DNA from: Pseudopyrenochaeta lycopersici
Lineage: Eukaryota > Ascomycota > Dothideomycetes > Pleosporales > Pseudopyrenochaetaceae
NCBI GenBank assembly: GCA_003313425.1
Contig: NHZP01000026.1
Coordinates: 682,001-746,000 of the forward strand
Length of the DNA: 64,000 nt
Direction: 5' to 3'
Shown here: positions 10,451 through 21,791 of the stretch, one piece after another
Layout of the letters: the number at the start of each line of letters is the position of its first letter
Position numbering within the stretch: position 1 is the first letter of the stretch
Notes under the pieces: model-generated
The model's input: the letters and a program-made list of their open reading frames with translations, nothing else
What the model was told of the DNA's origin: nothing
Databases searched by the model: none
Position numbers and translations under genes: made by a program

Positions 10451-11925
10451 TCAATGGCCATGCGAGTGGGCATGCCCCACCTGCGTAACAAGAGGCAAGA
10501 GCATGCCGAACATGACGATAGCGATGTCGCCCTTTGAGAGACCGTCAGTGCCTGGGTATGCATCCATGTAACCGTTTGCGGTGGGATCGTCGTGCGAGTG
10601 GGAGGTTGTGGCGTCGGACATGGAGTGCATGGCGACGTAGCTGGTAGAGTTAGTGAGAGTCACGGTTGAGAGATGCAATGTTTGCACTTACAGGAAAGTT
10701 CCCCCGGAAAAGCACAAGACCCAGCCTGTGGTCCATGTCAAGCCCTCCTCCCCACCCAGCCGGTTACGTCCAAACATGTGAACAATGGCCCATGTTGCAA
10801 GAGCGCCAATTGGAGCTGCTAAACTGAAGAAAGCTAAATGTGTGCGCGCCCGTCGCTTCGACAATCCTTGCTTGAGGAGCACCGAAGTGAGCCCGAAGGC
10901 TGCGGGAGCTTTATGGAGCATAATGGCAAAGAAGATTACCAGCGACAAGGACGTTGATGGTGCGGTAGATGAGGCGCCTAGCGCAATGCCGTCTGCACAG
11001 GCGTGAACAACGAGCCCGATTGTGGCTGCCGGAGTCTTCTTGTGGGACGACGGGGGCAGCCCTGGGGTTGCCAGGGGCGTGACTGCTTGGCTAGCGCCTC
11101 CCATTCCGTTGAGGCTCAAGGAAGAGGAGTTGTGTGGCCCTCTGTGAAGATTCGAAAGCGAGATGTGCATTGGCTGGTACTTTGGTTTCGCAGAAGCAAG
11201 CGTTTCGGGGAGATGATCAACTAGGAACATGAGAATGTAGCCTAGGATCAATGCTACGCCAATGTATGCATGGGGGCTTGCTCCCTCGTCGTGTCCGTCC
11301 GATGCATGGCTGTGGCCATCTTCGTCATCCTCTGGTGCATGCACTCGAGTATGCCCTTCCTTGTGGCCTTCTGTCGAGTCGTCATCGCCACCCTTTTGCG
11401 GATGTGCTTCTTCGAGCTTTTCCTTGTCCTTCTCCTTGCTGTCTTTTGCCTTCTTGACCTGGATGTCGACAGGGAGCTTGTCGCCGCCAACGTCGCCAAT
11501 GGGCGCCTTGACGGCACCGCCAGAGAAGAAGCTCGTATCCAGTACGTCTGATCTCTTCCACGACGGGAACTCGCTCGGGTGCTTGACACTGTTCTGGATG
11601 CCAGACAGAGAAGCGACGGAGGGCTGGATGTTTCGCGTGCTGGGTGCGCGTGATTTGCTGCCGGCGCTGTACATGGTCTCAATGCCCTCGGGTATGATGA
11701 CAATGAGCGAGGTGCCTACCAGCACGCCGGTGCCGAGGAGGGTGATGATGCGGAGCTGGCGCGAGGAGAGGTTAAAGGAGAGCGGGAGGATGCCGGCGAG
11801 AAAGGAGCTGAGAGTGTCAGTGGGCTTTGTTGTTGGGCGAAAACCGCCTTGGGCGACGGAGAGACGACATACGCAATGCCCATTATTGTGCTCAGGGCGA
11901 GCAGCATAAAAAGGCCGTCCCACAT
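10451..11925 (-). CDS. ZIP-family metal transporter, ZIP9/Atx2-like
   Basis: Exons 11873-11925, 10692-11807 and 10451-10640 give 452 residues. The introns are 65 nt (GTATGT, CTGAC branch) and 51 nt (GTAAGT, CACTAAC branch). The tiny first exon encodes most of TM1, and the join restores the ZIP9-like start ...IMGIASFLAGILPLSFNLSS. ZIP signatures are present: HACADGIALG in the fourth TM, HKAPAAFGL in the fifth, and GGTFLYVAMHSM at the third exon join. The long loop before them is His/Asp/Glu-rich, with repeated GH, HSH and DGHDEG motifs, as expected for metal binding. The closest known relatives are animal SLC39A9 and yeast Golgi Atx2 (Zn/Mn transport into the cytosol). Golgi location is inferred. 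The promoter is shared with HAT1. Confidence 0.92.
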
Positions 11926-12334
11926 GTTGCGTGGTGTGTGCGGTGACCCTTTTGACTGGACAAAGAAGAAATGCGCCTGGGACGCAAAACAGAGAACAGG
12001 CGGCAAAACTTCATTCGAAGCTGTCCATGCCTCTACTTATCGCCGGGTGATCGCAGGGTGGATGGGGGGAAAGGGAGGGTGCGATGTTGTTGGGTGGGTG
12101 TGCAGTGTCGACGAGGCGACGGCAACTTTCCTGGAGTCTTGGTCCGCTGGCTCAGGTGCAGGGGGATTGTAGGGCTGAGCTAAGGGAGCGCTAAAACGCG
12201 TTCCGGCGCGCTAATCTGCTGGACTTCACCTTCGCGACGCTCATTCCGCAAGCGGCGTGTCACTAAGACCTTCTTTCCTCACGGCTCGTACCGGCAGCGA
12301 CCAAGCACTACGTACCGACGCCAGATCTGCAGCC
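11926..12334. promoter_or_regulatory. Divergent promoter between ZIP transporter and HAT1
   Basis: 409 GC-rich bases between start codons at 11925 (-) and 12335 (+). I found no TATA box, which is consistent with housekeeping expression, and no other recognisable element. Confidence 0.4.
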
Positions 12335-13972
12335 ATGGAGCTTGATCTCGACGACTGTAAGTCCCAGGCGCAAACGCCATTGCGCGACCGCAGTCCTCCT
12401 GCACTCTTGCGCCTGCACTACGCCCACTGCAGATGCTGATGTCTCGTAGGGGTCACCAACTCGAACGAGTGCTTCTACATCAACCTCTACCGCACCACCG
12501 ACGACGCAAACGAGCCTGAGCGCATCCTCGACGACGCGTTCAATCCAAGCTTCACCTACACCGTCATCGACGAACAAGAAACCATCGCCGGCTACAAGAA
12601 CCCCCGGATTGACCTCGACTTCCGCGCCAATGACCTCAAGCCCAAGCTGAAGATACAATTCGACCAAGAGCTTGACCTCAAGAAAATCTCTCCGGACCTG
12701 AACCAGGTAGACCTATCGCCAGAGCTGTTCCGGAAATACCTGCCTGAATCTACCAACGACACGGTAGAGGCAGCTTCAAAGGACTGGAAGCCGCCAGGAG
12801 AGCGCTTGCATCACTTTATACTGCACGAAAAGCAGTTCGAGATATGGAAGGCGTCCATGACCGACCCGGCCGCAAGGCAGATATGGAACAACATGAAGAT
12901 CCTGGTGCTGTTGTTTATCGAAGGCGCTACAACAGAGGGGCTTGATGACGAGGACACATTCGATCGCTGGTCGCTCTACCTACTCTATGAGGTCACTCCT
13001 CTGGAAGACTCAGTAGTGTCGCCATATACCCTCGCCGGATTTTCCACCTCATATCGCTGCTGGATCTTCCCAACCTTCGAGATTGCGCGCTGTACGAAGC
13101 AACTGCCATCGCCGCCGGATAGCACCAACGGGGACGCCGGAAAGTACACGCCTCCCCGCCTAACACAAGACCCCGAGACTTTCGTCTTCAACGAAAAGAT
13201 CAACCGACTGGAGGTTCCGTCAAGAGAGCGGATATCACAATTTCTCATCCTACCACCATATCAGGGCCAGTCTCTCGGTAGCCGTCTGTACGATACCATC
13301 TTCGAGGATCTAGTCAGCAAACCCTTCATCTACGAGATTCCCCTCGAGGACCCGAGCGAGGACTTCGATGCCATGCGTGATTACAGCGATATCACCTATC
13401 TGCGAAAACTTCCCGCCTTCCAATCTCTCTCGCTTGCTTCCACTCTCCCACCAGAGTCGCTTAGGAAGGATTCACCCATCCCAAGAGACCAGATTCTGGG
13501 AAACGGCCGCGATCTTGAGAAACTCCGACACGAGGCGAAGATAGTCACGAGGCAGTTTTACCGAATGGTAGAGCTACATCTGCTTTCTACTATCCCTCCG
13601 ACTCACAGGAACAGAGCGCGTATTACACGCAAGGCCAAGTCGAGCAGCGAGAACGACCGAAAGTATTATTTCTGGAGGTTGGCCCTCAAGCACCGCATAT
13701 ACAGCCAGAATGCAGACGCACTTGACCAAATGGAGGATGCGGCAGAGAAGGTTGAGAAGCTCGAGTCGGCAGTTGACAGCCAACAGGAGGAGTTTGAGGA
13801 GCGTCTTGAAGGAATCAACAGGCGGGCAAAGTGGGCAGCGGGCGAGGGATCTTCGTCCAATGGCGCCAAAAGCCGAAGCAAGCGAAAGAGGGCGATCATT
13901 GAGGACGAGGATGACGAGTGGGAGGACATGGATGAGGGCTCGGTAGCTAGTTCGAAGAGGGCTAGGGCATGA
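12335..13972 (+). CDS. HAT1: Histone acetyltransferase type B catalytic subunit Hat1
   Basis: Exons 12335-12356 (22 nt) and 12450-13972 encode 514 residues, with a 93-nt intron (GTAAGT...CTCGTAG). Exon 1 gives MELDLDD, and the split codon makes the Trp of the conserved W-V-T-N-S-N-E-C-F start. The GNAT acetyl-CoA loop is LILPPYQGQSLGSRLYDTIF around residue 280 (Q-x-x-G/S-x-G). The C-terminus has a coiled coil (EKVEKLESAVDSQQEEFEER) and a basic SRSKRKR stretch before an acidic end, a likely nuclear localisation signal. Hat1 acetylates newly made histone H4 (K5/K12) with Hat2. The length is slightly above the usual 400-500. Confidence 0.96.
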
Positions 13973-14332
13973 GCAGAGGGACTCTTCGGCGTATACGGCG
14001 TTCTCATCGAGGACTGAAGGCGTTGGTAGACTTTTGTGAAAGCTATGTAGCAATTGTCAAAGGTCCCGAAGCCAACATGGATCCCTATATAGGGGGGATC
14101 GTCGGAAGGCTCACTGTATAATAGTTCGAGCAGAATACCCAATTAATGACTTTCTTAGAGCAATGCAAGAGCTGGTGTAAGATCTCTCTCCAGATTAACT
14201 CCGAACATAGCGGGGTTAAACTTAATTACCCCACGTTCCAAAATTTTGAGAAGCTCGAAGCTTGACGTCGCTCTTTAATCCCTCGAAATACTACGTTGAT
14301 CTGCAATTCTCTGTTTGTCAATCGTCGCAGCA
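13973..14332. other. Intergenic: HAT1 3' flank and ADE8 promoter
   Basis: 360 bases between two genes on the same strand. No open frame, TATA box or repeat stands out. Confidence 0.4.
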
Positions 14333-15050
14333 ATGTCAGACCGCCAGTTCAATCTCACTGTCCTTATATCCGGCAATGGCTCCAACCTGCAAGCCCTCAT
14401 CGATGCTTGCGCATCTGGCGCGCTCCCCAATACACACATCACACACGTCATATCAAAGTACGCATTCCTTCTGATACCTAAGACTGCAATCGAAAGTAGT
14501 TTGCATTAACCAACTGTGCTCTAGTCGCAAAGCAGCATATGGCCTGACCCGCGCTGCCAACGCCTCAATACCAACAACCTACCACAACCTCGTCCCCTAC
14601 AAGAAAAAGCACCCCGAAGACACGGATCGCGCACGCACCGAATACGACACCGACCTCGCCAAAATCATCTTAGACCTCCAACCCCGCCCCGACCTGATCG
14701 TATGCGCGGGCTGGATGCACATCGTCACACCCTCCTTCCTCTCCCCCATCGCGAGCGCAGGCGTCAAGATAATAAACCTGCATCCCGCGCTGCCAGGCGA
14801 GTTTGCGGGCGCAGGCGCGATTGAGCGTGCATGGGAGGCGGGCAGGAAAGAAGGGCTGAAGAGGACGGGTGTTATGATCCATGAGGTGATTGCGGAGGTG
14901 GATGCGGGCGCGGCGATTGTGACGGCCGAGGTGGAACTCAAGGAAGGGGAGAGTTTGGATGAGCTGGAGACTAGGATTCATGGTGTTGAGCATGGGTTGA
15001 TTGTGGAGGGGACGAGGAGAACGTTGGAGAGGCTGGGGAAGAAGGCGTGA
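14333..15050 (+). CDS. ADE8: Phosphoribosylglycinamide formyltransferase (GAR transformylase)
   Basis: Exons 14333-14457 and 14525-15050 encode 216 residues, joined across a 67-nt intron (GTACGC...CTCTAG). The split codon rebuilds the conserved SNRKAAYGLTRA segment. The N-terminal phosphate-binding motif is VLISGNGSNLQALIDA. The catalytic Asn and His lie in IINLHPALPG (about N126 and H128), and the catalytic Asp in the EVDAG motif (about D168). The length matches the monofunctional fungal enzyme. It transfers a formyl group from 10-formyl-THF to GAR in step 3 of de novo purine synthesis, in the cytosol. The upstream in-frame ATG at 14315 adds six residues and is less likely. Confidence 0.96.
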
Positions 15051-15406
15051 AGGGTAGATGTGCAGAGGTGAGAAAAATGTTGACGAGGTTGGAATGTTGA
15101 TACCCAAGAATCTTAGACTGTTATGAAAAATTCTGTCTCGATCTCGACGTGAGGAGCTGGTCTGTCGATAAGTCGAGTGAGAGTGTATCTAGAGGCGTGG
15201 TCTGCCGCGAGAACTTCCCACGGGTCCCAGATATCACGGGGGACAAAAACACTCAGAACATATTTATTGGAACGATTGAATTACAGAGAGGGATTGAATT
15301 CACACCTCCCCCAATTGACGCTACCAGTCCTCGATCCTCCAGGACTAACAGCGATGCAATTAGTGCATTACTCCACCACTTGTTTCTCCTGTGCCTGTTC
15401 CGACAG
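15051..15406. other. Convergent intergenic spacer
   Basis: 356 bases between the ADE8 3' end (+) and a hypothetical gene read from the other strand. Only shadow frames are present. Confidence 0.45.
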
Positions 15407-16339
15407 TCAGAGTGAGGGGGATTCTTGTGGATCCCAAAAATTAAACAAAGCCGGCGATTTTCCATCAAGAGGGACACTCCTCGTGGGGGATGGAGCACCA
15501 GAGACATCCTCAGCACCGGAAGCTGAAGATTTGTCTGCAGCAGGAACCGCTGTGTAAGCTGATCCGGGAGCATTAAATCCAGGCCGGTTGCCTACTCCTG
15601 GAGCATCGTCTATTTGACCCTCTGGTGGGGTTGCAGGTATGAGGATCCCAGTATTCTCTTCATCCGCTTGATCGGCGAAAGGCTCCCGATCGTCTCCACT
15701 ATCAGTATAGGTTCCAGGATCACGAGCGGGTTCGGGCTGATTGAAGAATTGGAATCCCGCGTTCTGGGCCTCCAGAGCATAGTCTTGGACACACACCACG
15801 ACACTTTCTTGCTCTGAGAAATTACCCCACGGTTCGGGATCCTGCTTGTACTTCTCACCTAGCGTTGCATCTGCAGTGAAATCAAAGATCTCTTTGTAGT
15901 ATGCCCGCCAATCGTCGGACGTCATAGTTTTCAACGTCTTACCATCCGGGAGATCATTCTCATACTTATTTGGGTTTTCAGCCCAGGCCCTCAACGTATC
16001 GAGGAGCAGATCCTGACCTTGTCGCATCATGGATATGTCACCAGAATTAGGTGTGGCTTTCCAATAATGGCTGCCGTCCTGACTCATGGCTGCCCTAGAC
16101 ATCCCCGGATTGTGGTGTGCGGCCGGACTGTGAAAAGGGCATCGTGCAGAGGGACCCGGCGAGTTCCCATACCTCACCACTGGGTACATGTCTTCGAATG
16201 CAGGACAATCAAATTGTCCTCCAGGAAATGGACAGTCTCTTCCCGTATACTGGCAGTGACTCTCCCATGCCGGTCTCTTGTAGACCAAGTGGCAATCGGC
16301 GAGACAGTGATAGACGAAATTGTGGTATCTCCTACACAT
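15407..16339 (-). CDS. Hypothetical protein with Cys/His-rich N-terminus
   Basis: A single exon of 310 codons. I do not recognise the family. Residues 1-50 are rich in Cys and His (MCRRYHNFVYHCLADCHLVY, then C...C...C), with spacing that could bind a metal such as zinc. A second Cys/His patch follows at about 80 (ARCPFHSPAAHH). Residues ~100-210 look like a folded helical region with many Trp and Tyr. The C-terminal third is Pro/Gly/Ser/Asp-rich and probably disordered. There is no signal peptide or membrane segment. Codon use and frame length make it a credible gene, and similar short Cys-rich openings occur in lineage-specific fungal proteins. Function unknown. Confidence 0.7.
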   Translation of the reverse strand: MCRRYHNFVYHCLADCHLVYKRPAWESHCQYTGRDCPFPGGQFDCPAFEDMYPVVRYGNSPGPSARCPFHSPAAHHNPGMSRAAMSQDGSHYWKATPNSGDISMMRQGQDLLLDTLRAWAENPNKYENDLPDGKTLKTMTSDDWRAYYKEIFDFTADATLGEKYKQDPEPWGNFSEQESVVVCVQDYALEAQNAGFQFFNQPEPARDPGTYTDSGDDREPFADQADEENTGILIPATPPEGQIDDAPGVGNRPGFNAPGSAYTAVPAADKSSASGAEDVSGAPSPTRSVPLDGKSPALFNFWDPQESPSL

Positions 16340-16722
16340 ATTGAACGTTGGGGGTAAAGCGTACTCGGTGTTTTGGTGAAAGAAATGCTGATCGTTGGGT
16401 GTATAGGGACTGTTTTAGTTATTTAATTTTGGTTATATTTTTTAAAGAATGTAGAGCGTAGAGAATGTAGAGGCAACTTTTATACCACCAGGAATCGGCG
16501 AGTCACTAGATACAAGCTGCGTGACTGGCAGCTCACAAACATTTGATTACATTGACCTATCCAATCGAGGTTTGTTGTTGACTGTAGGCGTGACTAGTGC
16601 TTTGTATCATGAACTTGCATGATTTTCGATGACAATTAAGCTCAGATGTGGTGTAACATGAGTGAAAATTGAGTATACACACCTCGATAAGGCGTTCAAA
16701 CAGGGATAAGAAATATGCAACA
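16340..16722. other. Intergenic: hypothetical gene promoter and P450 3' flank
   Basis: 383 AT-rich bases between two minus-strand genes, with a run of T and A near 16420-16445. An open frame at 16557-16784 is mostly an extension of the last P450 exon in a wrong frame and is not called. Confidence 0.4.
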
Positions 16723-18498
16723 TCAGGGCCGCTCCGTGAACGTGAGTGGACACTCATCCTAGCCTTCAAGTCAGCATCATTCAATAGAGCAATTCAAGAG
16801 TCACATCAACATACCATGGGAAATAAAGTAGCAAATACACGTATCTCCTCTGACCTCTCTGTGGCATGGTGCTTCCAGTCAAGCTCCAGCACTGCTTTCC
16901 CGATCATGTGCGCCATTGTCAAAGGCACATACTTTCTTGCCAGGCAATCATGCGCACCGGCACCAAACACCAGCCAATTCCTAGTTTTTGACTCTGCATC
17001 ACCAGTGATCCAGCGATCTGGATTGAAATTTTCGGGGTTAGGGTAAACCACCGGATCGTGTAGCGCGGGATAGCATGAAGGTACGATCATAGCGCCCTTA
17101 GGGACGGTATAGTTTGGCGTGACGGGGTATGCTTTCGTGGCAACGTAAGGTACAAATATGACTGGTGGGCGATGACGAAGGAGTTCCTTTACGACCGCAT
17201 TGGTGTAGGTAAGAGACTCATACATTGTCAAATCAAATGGGCGATGTTTGTCGCCGCCACGCACAGACAAGTTCTCCTGTCGAAGGCGGCCCATCACGTC
17301 TGGCCTTTGTGCAAGGACCTGAAAGAGCCATGTTGTCGCACTGCTTGAGGCGTCCTGTGACGCGAAGAGGAACGTAAACAAGGTCTGGGCGATTTCAACG
17401 TTTGTGAAAGTCCGGATGAGATTTGTCGGTTTCACCACATTCTCCTCGCCAGCAGCAATCCGTTCGTGGTAGTTCTTGGAGTCCATCATATGCAGCACCC
17501 ATTGGTCGACGATGCATGTGGGGTGCGCACCAGAGGCCATATTTGCTTTGCACGCTGCTGCGCACTTCGCAAATTCCACTTGTACTGCATCTGCCGTTCG
17601 CTTTCCTTTCCAAGTTTTGGTGCCCGGAATATACATGGAGAATGGTATGTTGACAAGTTCTAGAGCAGCAGTGACCAAGTAGAAGTCGTCCGCAATCCGC
17701 TTCACAGCATCTTGAGAGATATAATCCCCGAAGAATGTGCGGCAAGATAGAGCACAGTTTATCTCCCGGAAAAGACCCATATACTTGGTAGATCTGCCTT
17801 CATGCTTCTGAGTCGTAGCCACGAATTTGCTAAAGTATTCGCTATAGACCTTCTCTTGAACTGGCAAGTAGGTACTAAGCGCTTTTGGAGTAAATAGTCC
17901 CGCTAGACCCCTACGGTACTCTGCATGGGCCTTTCCTTGTAGGAAGATCCAAGCACTTGAACCCATAATGTCCTCCGCGATCGGTACGATGCATGGCTTG
18001 ACGTAACCAGGAGACTTGAAAACCTTGTGTGCTATGTCGCAATCGGAAGCTATGACAACAAATCTAAGGAACAAGGTATTAGGAAAATAACGCGACGCAG
18101 GGCATGGAACAATACTGACTTGTGAAAAACGGATACACAGCTGAGCGGTCCGCTAGCCCATTGCACAAGATACGACTCGAATTTGGGATGAAGCGCTTGG
18201 ACGAACGGTCCTGTGAACGGTATTTTGAACAAAGGGCCCGCTATTGATCCCTTTCGCTTGATGTACATGACTTGGTATGATGTTAGCAACCCTATGCAAG
18301 GTCTCAGTAGAGTTAGCAGTTATGCGAACCTTGATCGTAGGTAGCTAGGACAAGTATAGTCGTCAGGATAACTTGCCAACCTGTCCAGCCATCGAGGAGT
18401 GATGTGAAACTAGTCATCGGATTTTGAATGCCAGATACTGCAACCATTGACATCTCTACGCCATGGGATGTGATATTATTATTCAAAATTGTTGCCAT
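16723..18498 (-). CDS. Cytochrome P450 of the CYP61 (sterol C-22 desaturase) family
   Basis: Exons 18330-18498, 18120-18270, 16815-18063 and 16723-16758 give 534 residues. Introns are 59, 56 and 56 nt with CTAAC, CTAAT and CTGAC branch sites; the first two have unusual donors, GTTCGC and GTCAGT. The joins rebuild CYP61 hallmarks: YDQVMYIKRKGSIAGP, GPLSCVSVFHKFVVIASD and FATLFPMDECPLTFTERP. An N-terminal membrane anchor spans ~40-55 (WQVILTTILVLATY). The I helix is FLFASQDASSS, the ExxR is KELLRHR, and the haem loop is FGAGAHDCLA with Cys ~480. The residue after Cys-Leu is Ala where canonical CYP61 has Gly. Erg5 introduces the C22 double bond of ergosterol in the ER. This may be a paralogue with an altered substrate, because it sits beside a dedicated-looking Zn2Cys6 gene. 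Confidence 0.9.
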
Positions 18499-18556
18499 TG
18501 TAAAACTTTGAGTACTGAAATCGTAGTACTAGGTCACTGAAGACGGCAGCGTGTTC

Positions 18557-18563
18557 TTATATA
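18557..18563 (-). promoter_or_regulatory. TATA box of the CYP61 P450 gene
   Basis: TATATAA on the minus strand lies about 60 bases upstream of the start codon at 18498. This gives a short leader. The call rests on position and match only. Confidence 0.45.
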
Positions 18564-18820
18564 TCATGTCGATGTTTCAACGGGAGATAAGATCAATTAG
18601 GCCTAGGTGCAGACTCGTCGGCTTGTATAATTTGGTCATCCCTAATGATTGATACCAAGCTCAATGCTTGATTCTCCTTGATTGCAGAGAAGGCTCGTGG
18701 TAGACGGTACGGCAGTGACTCAGGATCAAACTATGGGCCCAAGGTCCGGGAGAAGTTTAGACTCCGATTTCCAAGGGTTACTTGGTCAGCATCAAATTTC
18801 TATGCAGGAAAAACGCGAGT

Positions 18821-18846
18821 ACTCCGTATTTACTGGGATACGGAGT
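18821..18846. promoter_or_regulatory. Perfect inverted repeat with CCG/CGG half-sites
   Basis: ACTCCGTAT and ATACGGAGT form 9-bp arms around an 8-base centre. Each arm carries a CCG or CGG triplet, the half-site type bound by Zn2Cys6 dimers. GAGTACTC (18817-18824) overlaps the left arm as an 8-bp palindrome. The site is about 320 bases upstream of the P450 ATG and 180 bases beyond the regulator's stop codon. It could be an operator for the neighbouring regulator, or a transcript hairpin. The repeat is certain; the function is inference. Confidence 0.45.
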
Positions 18847-19027
18847 GCACGTAGTAGGTGTGACAAAAGAAGACTAGTGTCCGACAGGCGACAGCGGCTT
18901 GCATTTGCTCATTCCGTGACCGACCCACATGGCTCATCGGAGACTAAACTTCTTTCAATCCTCTTCGAACACTGCGCGAGTATCAGACCACCCATGAGCG
19001 GAGCGTGGCGTTATTTTCGAAGGTTAT

Positions 19028-20693
19028 TCAGCGGGGAAGATCCCGGGAACTCCGATCTCTGGGAAGCTGTTCTTTGGTAGGGTAAGTATGTGTCGTGACA
19101 TCCAGTATTTCCTCCCAGCTTTGTCGGAAGATGCATTCAGTCTGCTGCTTGTTATACCATAAGACTACCTTAAGTTGATCAAGTACTTCATGCCACGTGC
19201 AAATACCATTAATCTCTGCAGTTATGCGAGCTTGTTTCTGGAACCAGTGAAACTCCGACGTATCGACAGAAGCGATTACACCCACCGAGAGTAGCCATAA
19301 GGTGAGTTTACGGTGACTACGTTGCAGAGTGTCCAAGCAATCTACGATATTGGCCTTAAGTTCAAGCGTCAAGTTGTACTGGAGGTGTGCATGCGAAAAA
19401 TAGGTCGGTCCGTGATTAATCAGCAAATAAAGGGCTATTGCATGTCGAATGGCCCCAGAGATCATTTGTCCCTGCGAACTGTGGGCGTGCGCTTGTTGGG
19501 GAGACCAGCTTAGAAGCCTGTGTAAGACAAAGCAAGTCAAGTCGTGGAGATCAGTGCTTGACAAATCGTTTCGGTCTGGATCGTGGAAAATATTGCGTAG
19601 ACGGAAGAAATTGCTGCTGGTTGCTGGGTCGAGTTCGAGTTCATCAAGATGAAATAGAGTGTGGTCTTGTAAATCTGGAGAAGCCTCGCGCCACTGCAGA
19701 ATAGGGGCTATTCCGATCCCGAAGCCAGAATCGTCTTGTGTTGGAAACTGAGGGGAAGTCATGACTATCATAGATACCCTGTAGTCGATTATTAGTAGTA
19801 CATATCAAGTCACATTCTTCCAAAAGGCAAATTACCAAGATACCATTCTGGCCGTAAGTGGGCTTGTGAGTTTCAACTGCTGCATTCCTCCTCTCATCTG
19901 AACCATCCGCTTTACGCCATCAATGTGCATCGCGCCGACAGACGTGTTGCCTTTACCGAACTACCATACATAATTTTAGCCTAAAGCAGTGGAAGCCATC
20001 GGTTTATGGACAGTAGACTTTACCTCGATAGCAGCTAGCGTGACGACCGAGTTCAAGGTCTCATCTTGAGATGCTAGAGCAGGGTTTTCAATTCTATGAC
20101 GTACTAAGGATACTGAATCTGCCATCAAAATCTCGGAGCTTTGGAATCCTTTCTGTGCCCTTAGGTCCACATCTAAAGATGCGGTTTGAAGGGAGACATG
20201 GAAAAGAGCGGGGTCCGCGAGAGCGAGGGGCCACCAGGATACCACAAACGGGTTTGATGTTGTACTCAGGTCTAGCGGATAGTACTGGAAGGCAATATTT
20301 GACAGAACTGTATCGAATCAGCGACAGTGTTTGGAGATTGAGCCTCAAGTGGTTGCGGTTTCGGAACTCACAGTGCTGAATGAGTAGCTGAACGTGTGCG
20401 CGTGGAAGTCTGGTCTGTGGATATGAATCGAAGGGGTCGAAGGACTGACTTCCAGGGCTTGTTATATTTATCATCGAGTTCACCGGAAGTCTCCTAGCTG
20501 TAGTGCCGGCACTATTAGAGGAACTTGAGGAAAATATGACAGCGTCTTGCGTCGGCGGCGAGGTCAACGGCTGATTCGCGTAATGACAGACCATATTCCT
20601 CTTGATGCATCGAGAGCATTGCGGCGAACGAAGGTCGCAGCTCAACTTTGACTTTGCACAAGCATTGCATGACCTTCTAAGCGTCTTGCGCAT
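19028..20693 (-). CDS. Zn2Cys6 transcription factor with Fungal_trans_2 domain
   Basis: Exons 20372-20693, 20024-20307, 19836-19960 and 19028-19778 give 493 residues; introns are 64, 63 and 57 nt. The binuclear cluster is C9-X2-C12-X6-C19-X6-C26-X2-C29-X6-C36 (SCNACAKSKLSCD...CSRC). A Ser/Thr/Pro-rich linker follows, then the Fungal_trans_2 (PF11951/DUF3468) pattern. That pattern includes FVVSWWPLALADPALFHVSL, AIEFGKGNTSVGAMHIDGVK, RMVQMRGGM and ARMVSWVSM, each rebuilt across the splice joins. I start at the ATG of 20693, because the upstream extension has no conserved content. Such proteins bind DNA at CGG half-sites in the nucleus. Its position next to the CYP61 gene, same strand, suggests local control, which is inference. 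Confidence 0.88.
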
Positions 20694-21791
20694 CGTGAGA
20701 AAACACACAGATGCATAGCTTTTGTGGATGGGGAGGAGTGGCGGTCCGAGATGTAAGATGATGCGCGTTTGGCGACCTCGCTTAACCTGCCTCGGCGTTC
20801 CATGCCTTAAGTTCCAGCAGCTATCATTACTCTGAAGCCCCACAACCATATGCTCCATGGCCTGCATGCAACCTCATTGCCATTCACTTCACGCGAATCT
20901 CTTAATTACCCTCCTTACCCTTTTTTGGACCGGTCCATATGCCTGGTCTTCACAGGGTTGCTGTGAGCCGCAGACAAATTGGTGCCGCAAAGCACAGAAG
21001 CCTCTGGCTCAGCCGCAGCACACAGGGGCTTCGGCTTGACAACTTCCATTCACGCGCCCTTTGACCTCTAGGCTTCTTTTCTCTATCTACTCGACCAAAT
21101 GTTATATTGCTAGAGTTGCTAGAGGTCTCCGGCAAGCCCATGTTAGCTTTTCATTCGCAAAGTATGCGAACGGCAAACCCACTAGTTCGCCGACACAGGC
21201 AAACGGAGGTCGTGAGCCATACTTTCTACAAATACATTGCTGATAGCATCCTATTTGTCATTCGTTGATCGGAGCTCGACTTCAAACAGTCCGTGGCCAG
21301 TGTACCCGTTCTTTCGCTATTGCAATATCTAAAGCATGTGGCGAACATGAAAGCCTAACTTGACAACATACGAGAATTGTCCTGTAGTTCACGCCTATAG
21401 TGTATATTTTTAAACTATGTAGAAGAATGCTTTGGTAATGCACGATAGACTGTAGCAGTAGAAGCAATTCAATTGTCTTGCTAGGCGATTGAAAAATTTC
21501 CTATGCTTCAGGGCCCACAACCTGCCTTTGGACATGGTCGTTTCATATTTTGGAGCTTGAAGTTCCTAATCCACTGCCACAACAACACACATTCATAACA
21601 CCGACAAAGAACGGTCTTGGAGGATCGGAGAAAGGAGGTGAACACCCGACACAATGAGAAGACTTTAACAAGAAATTCGAGGCTGTTAATAAGGATCTTG
21701 TTGCATCAAACAAATAAACATATTCTGTGAACGACGGTCCCTGTTTCTCCATTTCGAATTGCTCCATCTTCACATTCTGGGAAACTGCTCC
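20694..21791. other. Intergenic region, no gene seen
   Basis: 1.1 kb upstream of the Zn2Cys6 gene. Several 60-90 codon frames occur on both strands, none with family features or splice partners. It probably carries the regulator's promoter. Confidence 0.45.

Larger units (their letters stand above)
18499..19027. other. Gap between P450 start and regulator stop
   Basis: 529 bases containing the P450 promoter and the 3' end of the Zn2Cys6 gene. It holds a TATA box (18557-18563) and a perfect 9-bp inverted repeat (18821-18846). A 132-codon plus-strand frame starting at 18682 has no family features and is not called. Confidence 0.5.

Noticed and set aside
11262..11909. 215-codon frame antisense to the ZIP transporter
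   Set aside because: A GC-rich shadow of a strongly supported gene; no motifs of its own.
16557..16784. 75-codon minus-strand frame after the P450
   Set aside because: It contains the last P450 exon read in another frame; the acceptor at 16759 gives the proper CYP61 C-terminus.
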